Part shown: one piece after another, positions 10,439 through 21,258 of the stretch
Layout of the letters: each line of letters starts with the position of its first letter
Numbering within the stretch: the stretch's first letter is position 1
Assembly: GCA_964242335.1 (NCBI GenBank)
Contig: CAXTAY010000017.1
Span: 1-64,000, forward strand
From: Lichenicoccus sp964242335
GTDB taxonomy: Bacteria > Pseudomonadota > Alphaproteobacteria > Acetobacterales > Acetobacteraceae
Direction of reading: 5' to 3'
Length of the DNA: 64,000 bases
Notes under the pieces: model-generated
What the model was told of the DNA's origin: nothing
The model's input: only the letters and a program-made list of their open reading frames with translations
Database searches by the model: none
Made by a program: the position numbers and the translations under genes

Positions 10439-12768
10439 TGGCCGACGCCTCCGAGGGCGGCATCCGACGCGCCTGCGTGATCGGCGCCGGCGTGATGGGA
10501 ACCGCGATCGCCGCCCAGATCGCCAACTCCGGCACGCCGGTGCTGCTGCTGGACATCCCGCCCAAGCAGGAAGGTGCGCGCGACCAGGTGGCGCGCGACG
10601 CGGTGGCGCGCGCGCTCAAGACCGATCCGGCGCCGTTCATGTCGCCGGCCGCCGCCAGGCTGGTCGAGACCGGCTGCATCGACGACGACCTCGCCCGCGT
10701 CGCCGAGTGCGACTGGATCATCGAGGCGGTGGTGGAGCGGCTCGACATCAAGCAGGCGCTGTATTGCCGGCTGGAGGTGCATCGCCGTCCCGGCACCCCG
10801 GTCAGCTCCAACACCTCGACGATCCCGCGCGCGCTGCTCACCGAGGGGCTGCCCGAGGGGCTGTCGCGGGATTTCCTGATCACCCACTTCTTCAACCCGC
10901 CGCGCTACATGCGCCTGCTCGAGATCGTGCCGGGGCCGGACACCGACCCGGCGTTGCTGGCGCGGCTGGAGGCGTTCTGCGACCGGCGCCTCGGCAAGAG
11001 CGTGGTGCGGGCGCACGACACGCCGGGCTTCATCGCCAACCGCATCGGCACCTACTGGCTGCAGCGCGGCCTGCTGGAGGCGGTGGATGGCGGCCTCACG
11101 GTGGAGGAGGCCGATGCCGCGATGGGCCGCGCGCTGGGCATCCCGAAGACGGGCGTGTTCGGGCTGATGGACCTGGTCGGGCTCGACCTGATGCCGCACA
11201 TCAACGCCAGCATGAAGGCGTCGCTGCCCGCCGACGACCCGTTCCGGGCGATGCTGCGCGAGATGCCGCTGCTCGACCGCATGATCGAGCAGGGCCTGAC
11301 CGGCCGAAAGGGGCTCGGCGGCTTCTACCGGATCAACCGCGCGGCGGGGAAGCTGAAGGAATCGATCGGGCTGGAGAGCGGCGAGTATCGGCCCTCGCGC
11401 CGCGTCGAGCTACCTGCGGCGCTGGCGAAGGACCCGGCGGCGCTGCTCGCCTCCGACGACCGGCTCGGCGTCTACGCCTGGAAGGTGATGGGCGCCACCC
11501 TGGCCTACGCCGCGAGCCTGGTGCCGGCGATCGCCGACGACATCGCCGCCGTGGATGCCGCCATGCGCCTGGGCTTCAACTGGAAGCAGGGCCCGTTCGA
11601 GCTGCTCGACCGCATCGGCCCGGCCGCGGTCGCGACCCGGCTGCGGCGCGAGGGAGCGGCCGTGCCGGCGCTGCTGGAACGCGTCGGCGACGGCCGCTTC
11701 TACCGCACCGAGGGCGCGGCACTGCTGCAGTTCGGCACCGACGGCGGCTACCATCCGGTGCCGCGCGCCGAGGGTGTGCTGCTGCTCGAGGACATCAAGC
11801 GCGCCGGGACGGCGCTGCTGCGCAACGGCGGTGCGGCGGCCTGGGACCTGGGCGACGGCGTCGTCTGCTTCGAGATCACCACCAAGATGAACGCGATGGA
11901 CGAGCAGGTGCTCGGCCTGCTGGGCAAGACCATCGCCCTGGTGCGCGAGCGGTTCCGCGCACTGGTGCTGTACACCGACGCCGCCAACTTCTCCGCCGGG
12001 GCCAACCTGGGCCTGGCCCTGTTCGCCGCCAACATCGCCGCCTGGGGCGAGATCGAGAAGCTGGTCGGCACCGGCCAGCAGGTGTTCAAGTCGCTGAAAT
12101 ACGCGCCGTTCCCGGTGGTCGCGGCGCCGGCCGGCCTGGCACTCGGCGGCGGCTGCGAGCTGGTGCTGCACGCGGACGCGGTGCAGGCGCATGCGGAGCT
12201 CTATATCGGCCTGGTCGAGTGCGGCGTCGGGCTGGTGCCGGGCTGGGGCGGCAACGGCGAGATGCTGGCGCGCTGGCAGGAGGTGCGAGGTGCGCCGCAC
12301 GGTCCGGTGCCGGCGGCGGCGAAGGTGTTCGAGACCGTCAGCACCGCGACCGCCTCGAAATCCGCCGAGCAGGCGAGGAGCCTGCGCTTCCTGCGCGACG
12401 GCGACGGCATCACCATGAACCGCGACCGGCTGCTCGCCGACGCCAAGGCGCGGGCATTGTCGATGGTGCAGGACTACGCGGCCCCGACGCCGCCCGAGTT
12501 CCGGCTTCCCGGCGCCTCCGGCCGCCTGCTGATGCGCCTGGCGGCCGAGGGTTTCCGCAGGCAGGGCCTGGCGACCGAGTACGACATGACCATATCGGAC
12601 GCTCTGGCCGAGGTGCTGACCGGAGGCGACGCCGACCTGGTCGACGTCGTGTCGGAGAAGTCGCTGCTGGAACTGGAGCGCCGCGCCTTCCTGCGGCTGA
12701 TCCGCACCGACCGCAGCCTGGCGCGGATCGAGCACATGCTCGACACCGGCAAGCCGCTGAGAAACTGA
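10438..12768 (+). CDS. fadB: 3-hydroxyacyl-CoA dehydrogenase/enoyl-CoA hydratase
   Basis: Bifunctional beta-oxidation protein of 776 residues. The NAD-binding dehydrogenase domain comes first (GAGVMG at residues 16-21, then NTSTIPR and THFFNPPRYM), followed by dehydrogenase C-terminal domains. A hydratase/crotonase domain follows from about residue 470, with the ANFSAGANLG loop near 516 and the ALGGGCEL oxyanion segment near 568. This order (dehydrogenase before hydratase) is that of FadN-type proteins and opposite to E. coli FadB. ATG 10438 overlaps the thiolase stop. Confidence 0.93.
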   Translation: MADASEGGIRRACVIGAGVMGTAIAAQIANSGTPVLLLDIPPKQEGARDQVARDAVARALKTDPAPFMSPAAARLVETGCIDDDLARVAECDWIIEAVVERLDIKQALYCRLEVHRRPGTPVSSNTSTIPRALLTEGLPEGLSRDFLITHFFNPPRYMRLLEIVPGPDTDPALLARLEAFCDRRLGKSVVRAHDTPGFIANRIGTYWLQRGLLEAVDGGLTVEEADAAMGRALGIPKTGVFGLMDLVGLDLMPHINASMKASLPADDPFRAMLREMPLLDRMIEQGLTGRKGLGGFYRINRAAGKLKESIGLESGEYRPSRRVELPAALAKDPAALLASDDRLGVYAWKVMGATLAYAASLVPAIADDIAAVDAAMRLGFNWKQGPFELLDRIGPAAVATRLRREGAAVPALLERVGDGRFYRTEGAALLQFGTDGGYHPVPRAEGVLLLEDIKRAGTALLRNGGAAAWDLGDGVVCFEITTKMNAMDEQVLGLLGKTIALVRERFRALVLYTDAANFSAGANLGLALFAANIAAWGEIEKLVGTGQQVFKSLKYAPFPVVAAPAGLALGGGCELVLHADAVQAHAELYIGLVECGVGLVPGWGGNGEMLARWQEVRGAPHGPVPAAAKVFETVSTATASKSAEQARSLRFLRDGDGITMNRDRLLADAKARALSMVQDYAAPTPPEFRLPGASGRLLMRLAAEGFRRQGLATEYDMTISDALAEVLTGGDADLVDVVSEKSLLELERRAFLRLIRTDRSLARIEHMLDTGKPLRN

Positions 12769-12786
12769 GATCGGGGAGTAGAGACC

Positions 12787-14577
<1,791 letters not shown>

Positions 14578-14606
14578 GGCCGGCCGATCAAGAGGGTATA
14601 GACGAC

Positions 14607-16253
14607 GTGTCCGAGCGTGAGACCATGGAGTTCGACGTCGTCGTGGTCGGCGGCGGACCGGCGGGGCTGTCGGCGGCGATCCGCGTCAAGCAGCTGGCGC
14701 CCGAGGCCTCGGTCTGCCTGGTGGAGAAGGGCAGCGAGATCGGCGCCCACATCCTGTCGGGCGCGGTGATCGAGCCGCGCGCGCTCGACGAGCTGATCCC
14801 GGACTGGCGCGAGCGCGGCGCGCCGCTGGACACGCCGGCCACCGAGGACCGGATGCTGTACCTCACCGAGACGCGCAGCGTGAAGGTGCCGATGCTGGGC
14901 ACGGTGATGCCGCACATGAGCAACCACGGCAACTACATCGTCAGCCTGGGCAATGTCTGCCGCTGGCTGGGCGGGCAGGCCGAGGCGCTCGGCGTCGAGA
15001 TCTATCCGGGCTTCGCCGCCTCGGAGCTGCTGGAGCAGGACGGCCGCATCGTCGGCATCGCCACCGGCGACATGGGCGTCACCCGAGAGGGCGAGCCGGG
15101 CCCGAACTTCGCCGCCGGCATGGAGCTGCGCGCGACCTACACGCTGTTCGCCGAGGGCTGCCGCGGCAGCTTGTCCAAGCAGCTGATGAGGCGGTTCAGG
15201 CTGCGGGACGGCGTCGATCCGCAGACCTACGGGCTCGGCGTCAAGGAGCTGTGGGAGGTCCCCGCCGACCGGCACCGCCCCGGGCTGGTGCAGCACACCT
15301 TCGGCTGGCCGCTCGACCGCGCCACCTATGGCGGCTCGTGGCTGTACCATTTCGGCGAGAACCTGGTCAGCTACGGCTTCGTGGTCGGGCTGGACTACGC
15401 CAACACCTGGCTGTCGCCATTCGACGAGATGCAGCGGCTGAAGAACCACAAGGCGATCCGCGAGCACCTGGAGGGCGGCAAGCGGCTCTCCTACGGCGCC
15501 CGTGCCCTGTCCGAGGGCGGCCTGCAGTCGATCCCCCGCCTGAGCTTCCCCGGGGGCGCGCTGCTCGGCGACTCCGCGGGCTTCCTCAACGTGCCCAAGA
15601 TCAAGGGCACCCACAGCGCGATGAAGTCCGGCATGCTCGCCGCCGAGGCGGTGGTCGAGGGACTGCAGGGCGATCGCCCGGCCGAGCCGGCCTCCTACAC
15701 CGGACGGGTGCGGGCCTCCTGGCTGTGGAACGAGCTGCGCGACGTGCGCAACGTGCGCCCCTCCTTCGCGAAGTTCGGCACCTTCGGCGGCGCGCTCTAT
15801 TCCGGCATCGACGCTATGATCCTGCGCGGCCGCGCGCCGTGGACGTTCCGGCACCGCCACGCCGACCACGAGGTGCTCGACGACCGCGCGCACTCTGCGC
15901 CGATCGTCTACCCGAAGCCGGACGGCAAGCTGACCTTCGACAAGCTGTCCTCGGTGTTCCTGTCCAACACCAACCACGAGGAGGACCAGCCGGTGCATCT
16001 GCGCCTGCGCGATCCGCAGCGCTGGCTCGAGGTCAACTGGGAGCGGTTCCGCTCGCCGGAGAGCCGCTACTGCCCGGCGGGCGTCTACGAGGCGGTCAAC
16101 ACCGACGGGCTGGACGAAGGGGCGCCGCGGCTGCAGATCAACGCGCAGAACTGCGTGCACTGCAAGACCTGCGACATCAAGGATCCCACCCAGAACATCG
16201 ACTGGGCAGCGCCCGAAGGCGGCGGCGGCCCGAACTATCCCGGCGGGATGTAG
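14607..16253 (+). CDS. Electron transfer flavoprotein-ubiquinone oxidoreductase
   Basis: Membrane-associated FAD/4Fe-4S protein that passes electrons from reduced ETF to ubiquinone. 548 residues. The N-terminal FAD fold has VVVVGGGPAGLSAA, followed by EKGSEIGAHILSGAV. The C-terminal ferredoxin-like part holds four cluster cysteines, one in SRYCPAGVYE and three in NCVHCKTCDIKDPTQN (about residue 515 onward). GTG 14607 is the likely start; an in-frame ATG seven codons later is an alternative. It links the acyl-CoA dehydrogenase before it to etfBA after it. Confidence 0.95.
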   Translation: MSERETMEFDVVVVGGGPAGLSAAIRVKQLAPEASVCLVEKGSEIGAHILSGAVIEPRALDELIPDWRERGAPLDTPATEDRMLYLTETRSVKVPMLGTVMPHMSNHGNYIVSLGNVCRWLGGQAEALGVEIYPGFAASELLEQDGRIVGIATGDMGVTREGEPGPNFAAGMELRATYTLFAEGCRGSLSKQLMRRFRLRDGVDPQTYGLGVKELWEVPADRHRPGLVQHTFGWPLDRATYGGSWLYHFGENLVSYGFVVGLDYANTWLSPFDEMQRLKNHKAIREHLEGGKRLSYGARALSEGGLQSIPRLSFPGGALLGDSAGFLNVPKIKGTHSAMKSGMLAAEAVVEGLQGDRPAEPASYTGRVRASWLWNELRDVRNVRPSFAKFGTFGGALYSGIDAMILRGRAPWTFRHRHADHEVLDDRAHSAPIVYPKPDGKLTFDKLSSVFLSNTNHEEDQPVHLRLRDPQRWLEVNWERFRSPESRYCPAGVYEAVNTDGLDEGAPRLQINAQNCVHCKTCDIKDPTQNIDWAAPEGGGGPNYPGGM

Positions 16254-16287
16254 TTCTTCTCCGCGATCCCAAGGAAATGCGAAGCCC

Positions 16288-17037
16288 ATGAAGCTGCTGG
16301 TCCCCGTCAAGCGCGTCGTCGACTACAACGTCAAGGTGCGGGTGAAATCGGACGGCTCCGGCGTCGAGACCGGGGGCGTCAAGATGTCGATGAACCCGTT
16401 CGACGAGATCGCGGTCGAGGAGGCGGTGCGGCTGAAGGAGAAGGGGGCGGCGAGCGAGATCGTCGCGGTCTCGATCGGTGCCGCGCAATGCCAGGAGACC
16501 CTGCGCACGGCGCTGGCGATGGGGGCGGACCGCGCCATCCTGGTGCTGACCGACACGCCGCCCGAGCCGCTCGCGGTGGCCAAGATCCTCCGCGTGCTGG
16601 TCGAGCGCGAGCAGCCGGGGCTGGTAGTGATGGGCAAGCAGGCGATCGACGACGACATGAACGCCACCGGGCAGATGCTGGCAGGCCTGCTCGGCTGGTC
16701 GCAGGGCACGTTCGCGAGCAGGGTGGAGCTCTCGGACGGCGTGGCCACGGTGACGCGCGAGGTCGATGGCGGGCTGGAGACGGTGGCGCTGACGCTGCCG
16801 GCGATCATCACCACCGACCTGCGCCTGAACGAGCCGCGCTACGCCTCGCTGCCCAACATCATGAAGGCGCGCAAGAAGCCGCTGGACACCCTGACGCCGG
16901 CCGAGCTGGGGGTCGACGTGACCCCGCGCCTGGTCACGGTCACGGTGACCGAGCCGCCCTCGCGCAAGGCCGGCATCAAGGTCGGCTCGGTGGCCGAACT
17001 GGTGGAGAAGCTGCGACACGAAGCCAAGGTGATCTGA
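16288..17037 (+). CDS. etfB: Electron transfer flavoprotein beta subunit
   Basis: Small subunit of ETF, the soluble electron carrier between acyl-CoA dehydrogenases and ETF-QO; it binds AMP. 249 residues, normal length, starting with the family KLLVPVKRVVDYNVKVRV. The ETF-beta signature is visible in the LTLPAIITTDLRLNEPRYASLPNIMKARKK region (residues about 171-200). It starts 34 bp after ETF-QO with AAGGA upstream, and its stop is separated from the etfA start by two bases. Confidence 0.96.
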   Translation: MKLLVPVKRVVDYNVKVRVKSDGSGVETGGVKMSMNPFDEIAVEEAVRLKEKGAASEIVAVSIGAAQCQETLRTALAMGADRAILVLTDTPPEPLAVAKILRVLVEREQPGLVVMGKQAIDDDMNATGQMLAGLLGWSQGTFASRVELSDGVATVTREVDGGLETVALTLPAIITTDLRLNEPRYASLPNIMKARKKPLDTLTPAELGVDVTPRLVTVTVTEPPSRKAGIKVGSVAELVEKLRHEAKVI

Positions 17038-17039
17038 CC

Positions 17040-17978
17040 ATGACCGCACTCGTCCTGCTCGACCACGAGGCCGGCCAGATCAAGCAGGCGTCGCGCTCGG
17101 CGATCGCCGCCGCGGCAGCACTCGGCGAGGTGCACGTGCTGGTCGCCGGACACGAGGTGGCGGGCCTCGCCGAGGCCGCCTCCAGGATCGCCGGGGTGGC
17201 CCGGGTGCTGTGCGCCGATGCCGCCGGCCATGCGGCGGCGCTGGCGGAGCCGCTGGCGGCGCTGCTGGTCTCGCTCGCCGGCCCGTACGACCACCTGCTC
17301 GCCGCCGCCACCGCCACCGGCAAGAACGTGATGCCGCGCCTCGCCGCCCTGCTCGACGTGCAGCCGATCAGCGAGATCGTCGCCGTGGTGGACGCCGACA
17401 GCTTCGTCCGCCCGATCTATGCCGGCAACGCGCTGGCCACGGTGCGCTCCTCGGATGCCAAGAAGGTGCTGACGGTGCGCGCCGCCGCCTTCGACCCGGC
17501 CGCCGCGGAGGGGGGTGCGGCCACCATCGAGGCGGTCACCACGGTCGAACCCGCACCGCTCTCCCGGTTCGTCTCCGCCGAGCTGTCCCGCAGCGAGCGG
17601 CCGGAACTGGCCTCGGCGCGGGTGATCGTCTCGGGCGGGCGCGGCATGCAGAACGGCGAGAATTTCCGGCTGCTCGACCCAATCGCGGACGCGCTGGGGG
17701 CTGCGATCGGCGCCTCGCGGGCGGCGGTCGATGCCGGCTTCGTGCCGAACGACTACCAGGTCGGGCAGACCGGCAAGATCGTGGCACCCGACCTCTACGT
17801 TGCCATCGGCATCTCCGGCGCGATCCAGCACCTCGCCGGCATGAAGGACAGCAAGGTCATCGTCGCGATCAACAAGGACGGCGAGGCGCCGATCTTCCAG
17901 GTGGCGGATTATGGCCTGGTCGCCGACCTGTTCCGCGCCGTGCCCGAGTTCGACGCCGAGCTGAAGCGCACCGCCTGA
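17040..17978 (+). CDS. etfA: Electron transfer flavoprotein alpha subunit
   Basis: FAD-binding large subunit of ETF, 312 residues. The C-terminal FAD domain shows VIVSGGRGM, DAGFVPNDYQVGQTGK and the signature running from PDLYVAIGISGAIQHL through NKDGEAPIF to the end. ATG 17040 follows the etfB stop by two bases. This closes the beta-oxidation operon. Its TGA (17976-17978) directly abuts the stop of the convergent methyltransferase (17979-17981), with no spacer between the transcripts. Confidence 0.96.
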   Translation: MTALVLLDHEAGQIKQASRSAIAAAAALGEVHVLVAGHEVAGLAEAASRIAGVARVLCADAAGHAAALAEPLAALLVSLAGPYDHLLAAATATGKNVMPRLAALLDVQPISEIVAVVDADSFVRPIYAGNALATVRSSDAKKVLTVRAAAFDPAAAEGGAATIEAVTTVEPAPLSRFVSAELSRSERPELASARVIVSGGRGMQNGENFRLLDPIADALGAAIGASRAAVDAGFVPNDYQVGQTGKIVAPDLYVAIGISGAIQHLAGMKDSKVIVAINKDGEAPIFQVADYGLVADLFRAVPEFDAELKRTA

Positions 17979-17984
17979 TCAGGC
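17973..17984. other. 12-bp palindrome formed by two abutting stop codons
   Basis: GCCTGATCAGGC reads identically on both strands and contains the TGA stop of etfA and the TGA stop of the convergent methyltransferase back to back. It is too short and lacks a T-run for an ordinary terminator. Confidence 0.6.
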
Positions 17985-18797
17985 CGGCTTTCGCGCCACG
18001 ATGAGCTGGCTCTTGGGCAGGGCGTCGTCCATCGCCTGCTTCACCGCGATGCCGGCGGGCGTGTCGAGCAGCGCGTCCCAGCTGCGCTCCCAGTGCTCCA
18101 GCGCCGGATGGAACGGGGCCTCCAGCTTCACGTCGCAGCTCCAGAACATCGCCCACCACAGCGCCTGGTAGAAGCCGTAGCAGCCGCGGCTCTCGATGCT
18201 GAGCCCGGCCGACTGCACCAGGGCGTCGAACTCCTCGCGCTCGAAGATGCGCAGGTGGTTCGGCGGCCGCCAGCACAGCTCGGGCGCCAGACGCTGCTGC
18301 AGCCGCTCGGCGGCGGGGTCGGGCACCGTGAGCAGGTAGAGCGCGCCGGGCCGGCCGACGCGAACCAGCTCCGCCATCAGCCGTCCGGGGTCGATCACGT
18401 GCTCGAGCACCTCGGTGCAGACGATCCGGGTCGCGAGGTCGTCGGGCAGCGGAATCGGATCGCAGTCGCTAACCAGCGTCTCGATGCGACGCGCGCCAGT
18501 GCCCTGCAGGCGGGTGCGCGCGGTGGCGACGCAGCCCGGGTCGATGTCGGCCAGGATCACGTGTGCGCCCAGCCGGGCGCAGAAGGCGGCGTTGCCGCCG
18601 TCGCCGCAGCCGGCATCCAGCACCACGTCGTCGGCCCGCACGTCGAAGCCGCGGAACAGCTCGCCGGTGGCGTTCTGGAACCAGCCGCGCAGCTGCGCGT
18701 CGCGCAGGCCGATCCCGGCCCCCGGCGGCAGCGCGCCCAGCCCAAGGTCGGGCGCCGGGTCGGGCTGGTGCACGCGGCGCCTGCGGCCCCACCTCAC
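17979..18797 (-). CDS. Class I SAM-dependent methyltransferase
   Basis: Transfers a methyl group from S-adenosylmethionine to an unknown acceptor, perhaps a glycan given its neighbours. Motif I is VLDAGCGDGGNAAF, followed by the acidic strand VILADID and the post-motif CTEVLEHVIDPGRL of the Methyltransf_11/23 type. The frame can begin at GTG 18797, whose bases overlap the acyltransferase stop (GTGA), giving 272 residues; a second GTG at 18773 is possible. It is the last of four coupled minus-strand genes. Confidence 0.85.
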   Translation of the reverse strand: MRWGRRRRVHQPDPAPDLGLGALPPGAGIGLRDAQLRGWFQNATGELFRGFDVRADDVVLDAGCGDGGNAAFCARLGAHVILADIDPGCVATARTRLQGTGARRIETLVSDCDPIPLPDDLATRIVCTEVLEHVIDPGRLMAELVRVGRPGALYLLTVPDPAAERLQQRLAPELCWRPPNHLRIFEREEFDALVQSAGLSIESRGCYGFYQALWWAMFWSCDVKLEAPFHPALEHWERSWDALLDTPAGIAVKQAMDDALPKSQLIVARKPA

Positions 18798-19978
18798 GAC
18801 GCCAGCCGCCGACGCGTCATCCGCCCGGCGATGGCGGCGCCGTGCCGGCGCAGCGGCTGCTCGACCAGCCGGTGGTTCAGCTCGCTGAGCGACAGCAGCA
18901 GCACCAGCGCGGTGACCGCGAAGCAGCGCCAGAAGCTGCCGTCGAACACCGTGCCCGGCGGCGACAGGCGGAACCAGATCTCCCGGGTGGCCGCAAAGGC
19001 GGGGATGTGGATCAGGTAGATGCCGTAGGAGCGGCTGCCCAGCCACAGCATCAGGCGACGCGGCAGCAGGCCGGCTGCCAGGTAGTCGCGGTCGTAGCTC
19101 GCGACCCACACCAGGACACCGCCGAGAAGCGCGATCAGCCCGATATTGAGGCTCGGGCCGACCACCTGCTCGGTGCCGAGCGCGCCCAGCAGCAGGATCG
19201 GCAGCGTCAGCATCACGATGCCGGCGCGGCGGCGGTGCAGCGGCCGCGGCTCGCACAGCCGCCAGGCGGGGGTGTCGCTCCAGAACGCCAGCAGCACGCC
19301 GAGCGCCAGCGCGCCGCTTCGCGTCACCATGGTCAGCGGCAGGTGCGGCGCCTGGAACTGCGCCAGCACCACCAGGCCCAGCAGCCAGGGCAGGCGGCGG
19401 CGCAACAGGAAGATCAGCAGCGGCAGCGCCAGGTAGAACTGCTCCTCCAGCGACAGGCTCCAGTACGGGAAGGTGGTGCCGTACGGCAGCCGGCCGTAGC
19501 CGTCGGCGAGGTGGAAGTTGGCGACGTCCAGCAGGCCCGCGATCATGCTGCGGTAGTTCACCAGGGGCGTGCTGAACAGGCCGCTGCGGTTGAAGGCGAT
19601 GCTGGCCAGGAACGGGATCAGCAGCCACAGCCAGGCCGACGGCAGCAGACGCCAGGCGCGCCGGGTCCAGAAGGCGAGCGTGTCGTTGAGGAAGTCGAGC
19701 CTGCCGCCGTCGCCCGTCGTCATCGGCAGCAGGCTGCGGCCGATGACGAAGCCGGAGATCACGAAGAACAGGTCCACCCCGGGCCAGCCGCGCCAGTACC
19801 GGCCGAACGCGTCCAGCGACGGGCTGTGCCAGCCCACCAGGTTGATCGGCAGGTGCTCGATCAGCACCATCACCACCGCGATCCCGCGCAGCAGCTCGAT
19901 GTCGGCGATGCGCCGGTGCCTGTCGCGGTCCGGGTGCAGCGCCGGCGCGGACGCGGGAGCGCCCGCGAGATGGTTCAT
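18794..19978 (-). CDS. Membrane acyltransferase, OafA/NodX family
   Basis: Integral inner-membrane O-acyltransferase that typically adds acetyl or similar groups to surface polysaccharide or lipid. 394 residues. The N-terminus carries the family signature RIADIELLRGIAVVMVLIEHLP, with the conserved His, then VDLFFVISGFVIG, followed by about ten hydrophobic helices. ATG 19978 overlaps the stop of the upstream glycosyltransferase (ATGA), and the stop overlaps the methyltransferase start. Coupling to two glycosyltransferases suggests decoration of a glycan. Confidence 0.88.
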   Translation of the reverse strand: MNHLAGAPASAPALHPDRDRHRRIADIELLRGIAVVMVLIEHLPINLVGWHSPSLDAFGRYWRGWPGVDLFFVISGFVIGRSLLPMTTGDGGRLDFLNDTLAFWTRRAWRLLPSAWLWLLIPFLASIAFNRSGLFSTPLVNYRSMIAGLLDVANFHLADGYGRLPYGTTFPYWSLSLEEQFYLALPLLIFLLRRRLPWLLGLVVLAQFQAPHLPLTMVTRSGALALGVLLAFWSDTPAWRLCEPRPLHRRRAGIVMLTLPILLLGALGTEQVVGPSLNIGLIALLGGVLVWVASYDRDYLAAGLLPRRLMLWLGSRSYGIYLIHIPAFAATREIWFRLSPPGTVFDGSFWRCFAVTALVLLLSLSELNHRLVEQPLRRHGAAIAGRMTRRRLAS

Positions 19979-21258
19979 TCCGCCGCGTCCACGAACCGCG
20001 CGGGCTCGATCCCGAGCACGCTGCGCAGCCGCTGCTCGACCACGGCCTCAGAGCAGTGCCGACGCAGCGACTCGCGGGCGGCCGCCGACATGCGCCCGTA
20101 GCGCGCCGGCTCCTCGGTCGCGACCTGGTAGCTCTCGGCGTACGCGGCGACCAGGCTGCCGAAATCGATGCGCCAGCGCAGCGTGCGGTACACCGCCCGC
20201 TCATCGTGCGGCCAGCTGCAAGGCTCGCGGCTGCACCGCACCGTGAAGGCGCAGTGCTCGTCGACGTAGTCCGCCATCGCGGTGTTGCGCGGCGCGATCG
20301 CCGGCTTGCCGGCCGACATAAACTCCATCAGCGGCAGGCACTGCCCCTCGCCGTGCGAGGCGTTGACCACGAACGTGGTCGCGCACACCAGCGCCTCGTA
20401 GGAGTCGTTGTCCAGGAAGCCCGCGATCAGCACCACGCGGCAGCGGAACGGGCGGTGCTTCGACAGGTCCTCCAGCATCGCACTCAGGCTGTGCGCGCTG
20501 TCGCGCTGGGTCAGCTTGAACACCAGCGTGGCGTCAGGCCGGTCGCGCAGCGCCCAGATGAAGCCCGCGAGCATGTCGAACCAGTTCTTGCGCATGTCGA
20601 CCGGGTTGAAGACGGTGGCGTAGACCACGCCGTCGAGCACGACCTCGACCGGTCCCGCCGGTTCGGGCGGCAGCGGCGCATAGCCGACCTCGCGCCGCCG
20701 CGGCGAGGCGTAGGTGGCGAGCTCCACCCGGCGGGTGTCGATCACCTGGCCGCGCACCAGCAGGCGACGCTGGCCGCCGCGGGCCGGCCGGTCGCCGAGT
20801 GCGGCGAAGCGGTCCCAGACCGGGGCCGGGATCGCGGTGATCGGGAACTCCTCTCCCAGTGCCGCGCGGGTGACGCGCACGCAGTGCTCGCTGTGGGTGA
20901 TGGCACGGCCGAGGCGGCGCAGCGTGTAGCGCCAGTCGGAGCGCGGATCGCCGTTCCAGTCCTCGTCCGGCAGGCTCTCGAACTCCCAGGCGAATACCGG
21001 GATGGTCGGGCAGGCGAGCTCGACCGGGACCTTGTGCGGCGGCTCGAAGCAGAGGAACACGCAGGGCTCGCCGCGCGCCTGGAACTGCCGGTAGAGCACG
21101 TCCACCTCGCGCGCCGGATCGCGGGTGAAGATGACCAGCCCGAGCCGCTCGAGCAGGGGACGGAACGCGCGCAGCACGAACCAGTAGCTGTACTCCGCGG
21201 TGCCCAGCCTGCCCTCGAGGCTGCCCAGGTCGGTCTCGCTGTAGATGATGACGATCAT
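19975..21258 (-). CDS. Glycosyltransferase, GT-B fold (paralogue 2)
   Basis: Probable cytoplasmic glycosyltransferase, 427 residues, donor and acceptor unknown. The C-terminal nucleotide-sugar domain has NASHGEGQCLPLMEFMSAGK, the Glu-containing GT-B donor-site motif, followed by PAIAPRNTAMADYV. The N-terminal domain (MIVIIYSETDLGSLEGRLG) aligns closely with the upstream gene, showing tandem duplication; shared blocks are PCVFLCFEPPHKVPVEL, AWEFESLPDE and GDPRSDWR. ATG 21258 overlaps the stop of the upstream copy. It lacks the proline-rich insert of its paralogue. Confidence 0.82.
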   Translation of the reverse strand: MIVIIYSETDLGSLEGRLGTAEYSYWFVLRAFRPLLERLGLVIFTRDPAREVDVLYRQFQARGEPCVFLCFEPPHKVPVELACPTIPVFAWEFESLPDEDWNGDPRSDWRYTLRRLGRAITHSEHCVRVTRAALGEEFPITAIPAPVWDRFAALGDRPARGGQRRLLVRGQVIDTRRVELATYASPRRREVGYAPLPPEPAGPVEVVLDGVVYATVFNPVDMRKNWFDMLAGFIWALRDRPDATLVFKLTQRDSAHSLSAMLEDLSKHRPFRCRVVLIAGFLDNDSYEALVCATTFVVNASHGEGQCLPLMEFMSAGKPAIAPRNTAMADYVDEHCAFTVRCSREPCSWPHDERAVYRTLRWRIDFGSLVAAYAESYQVATEEPARYGRMSAAARESLRRHCSEAVVEQRLRSVLGIEPARFVDAAE

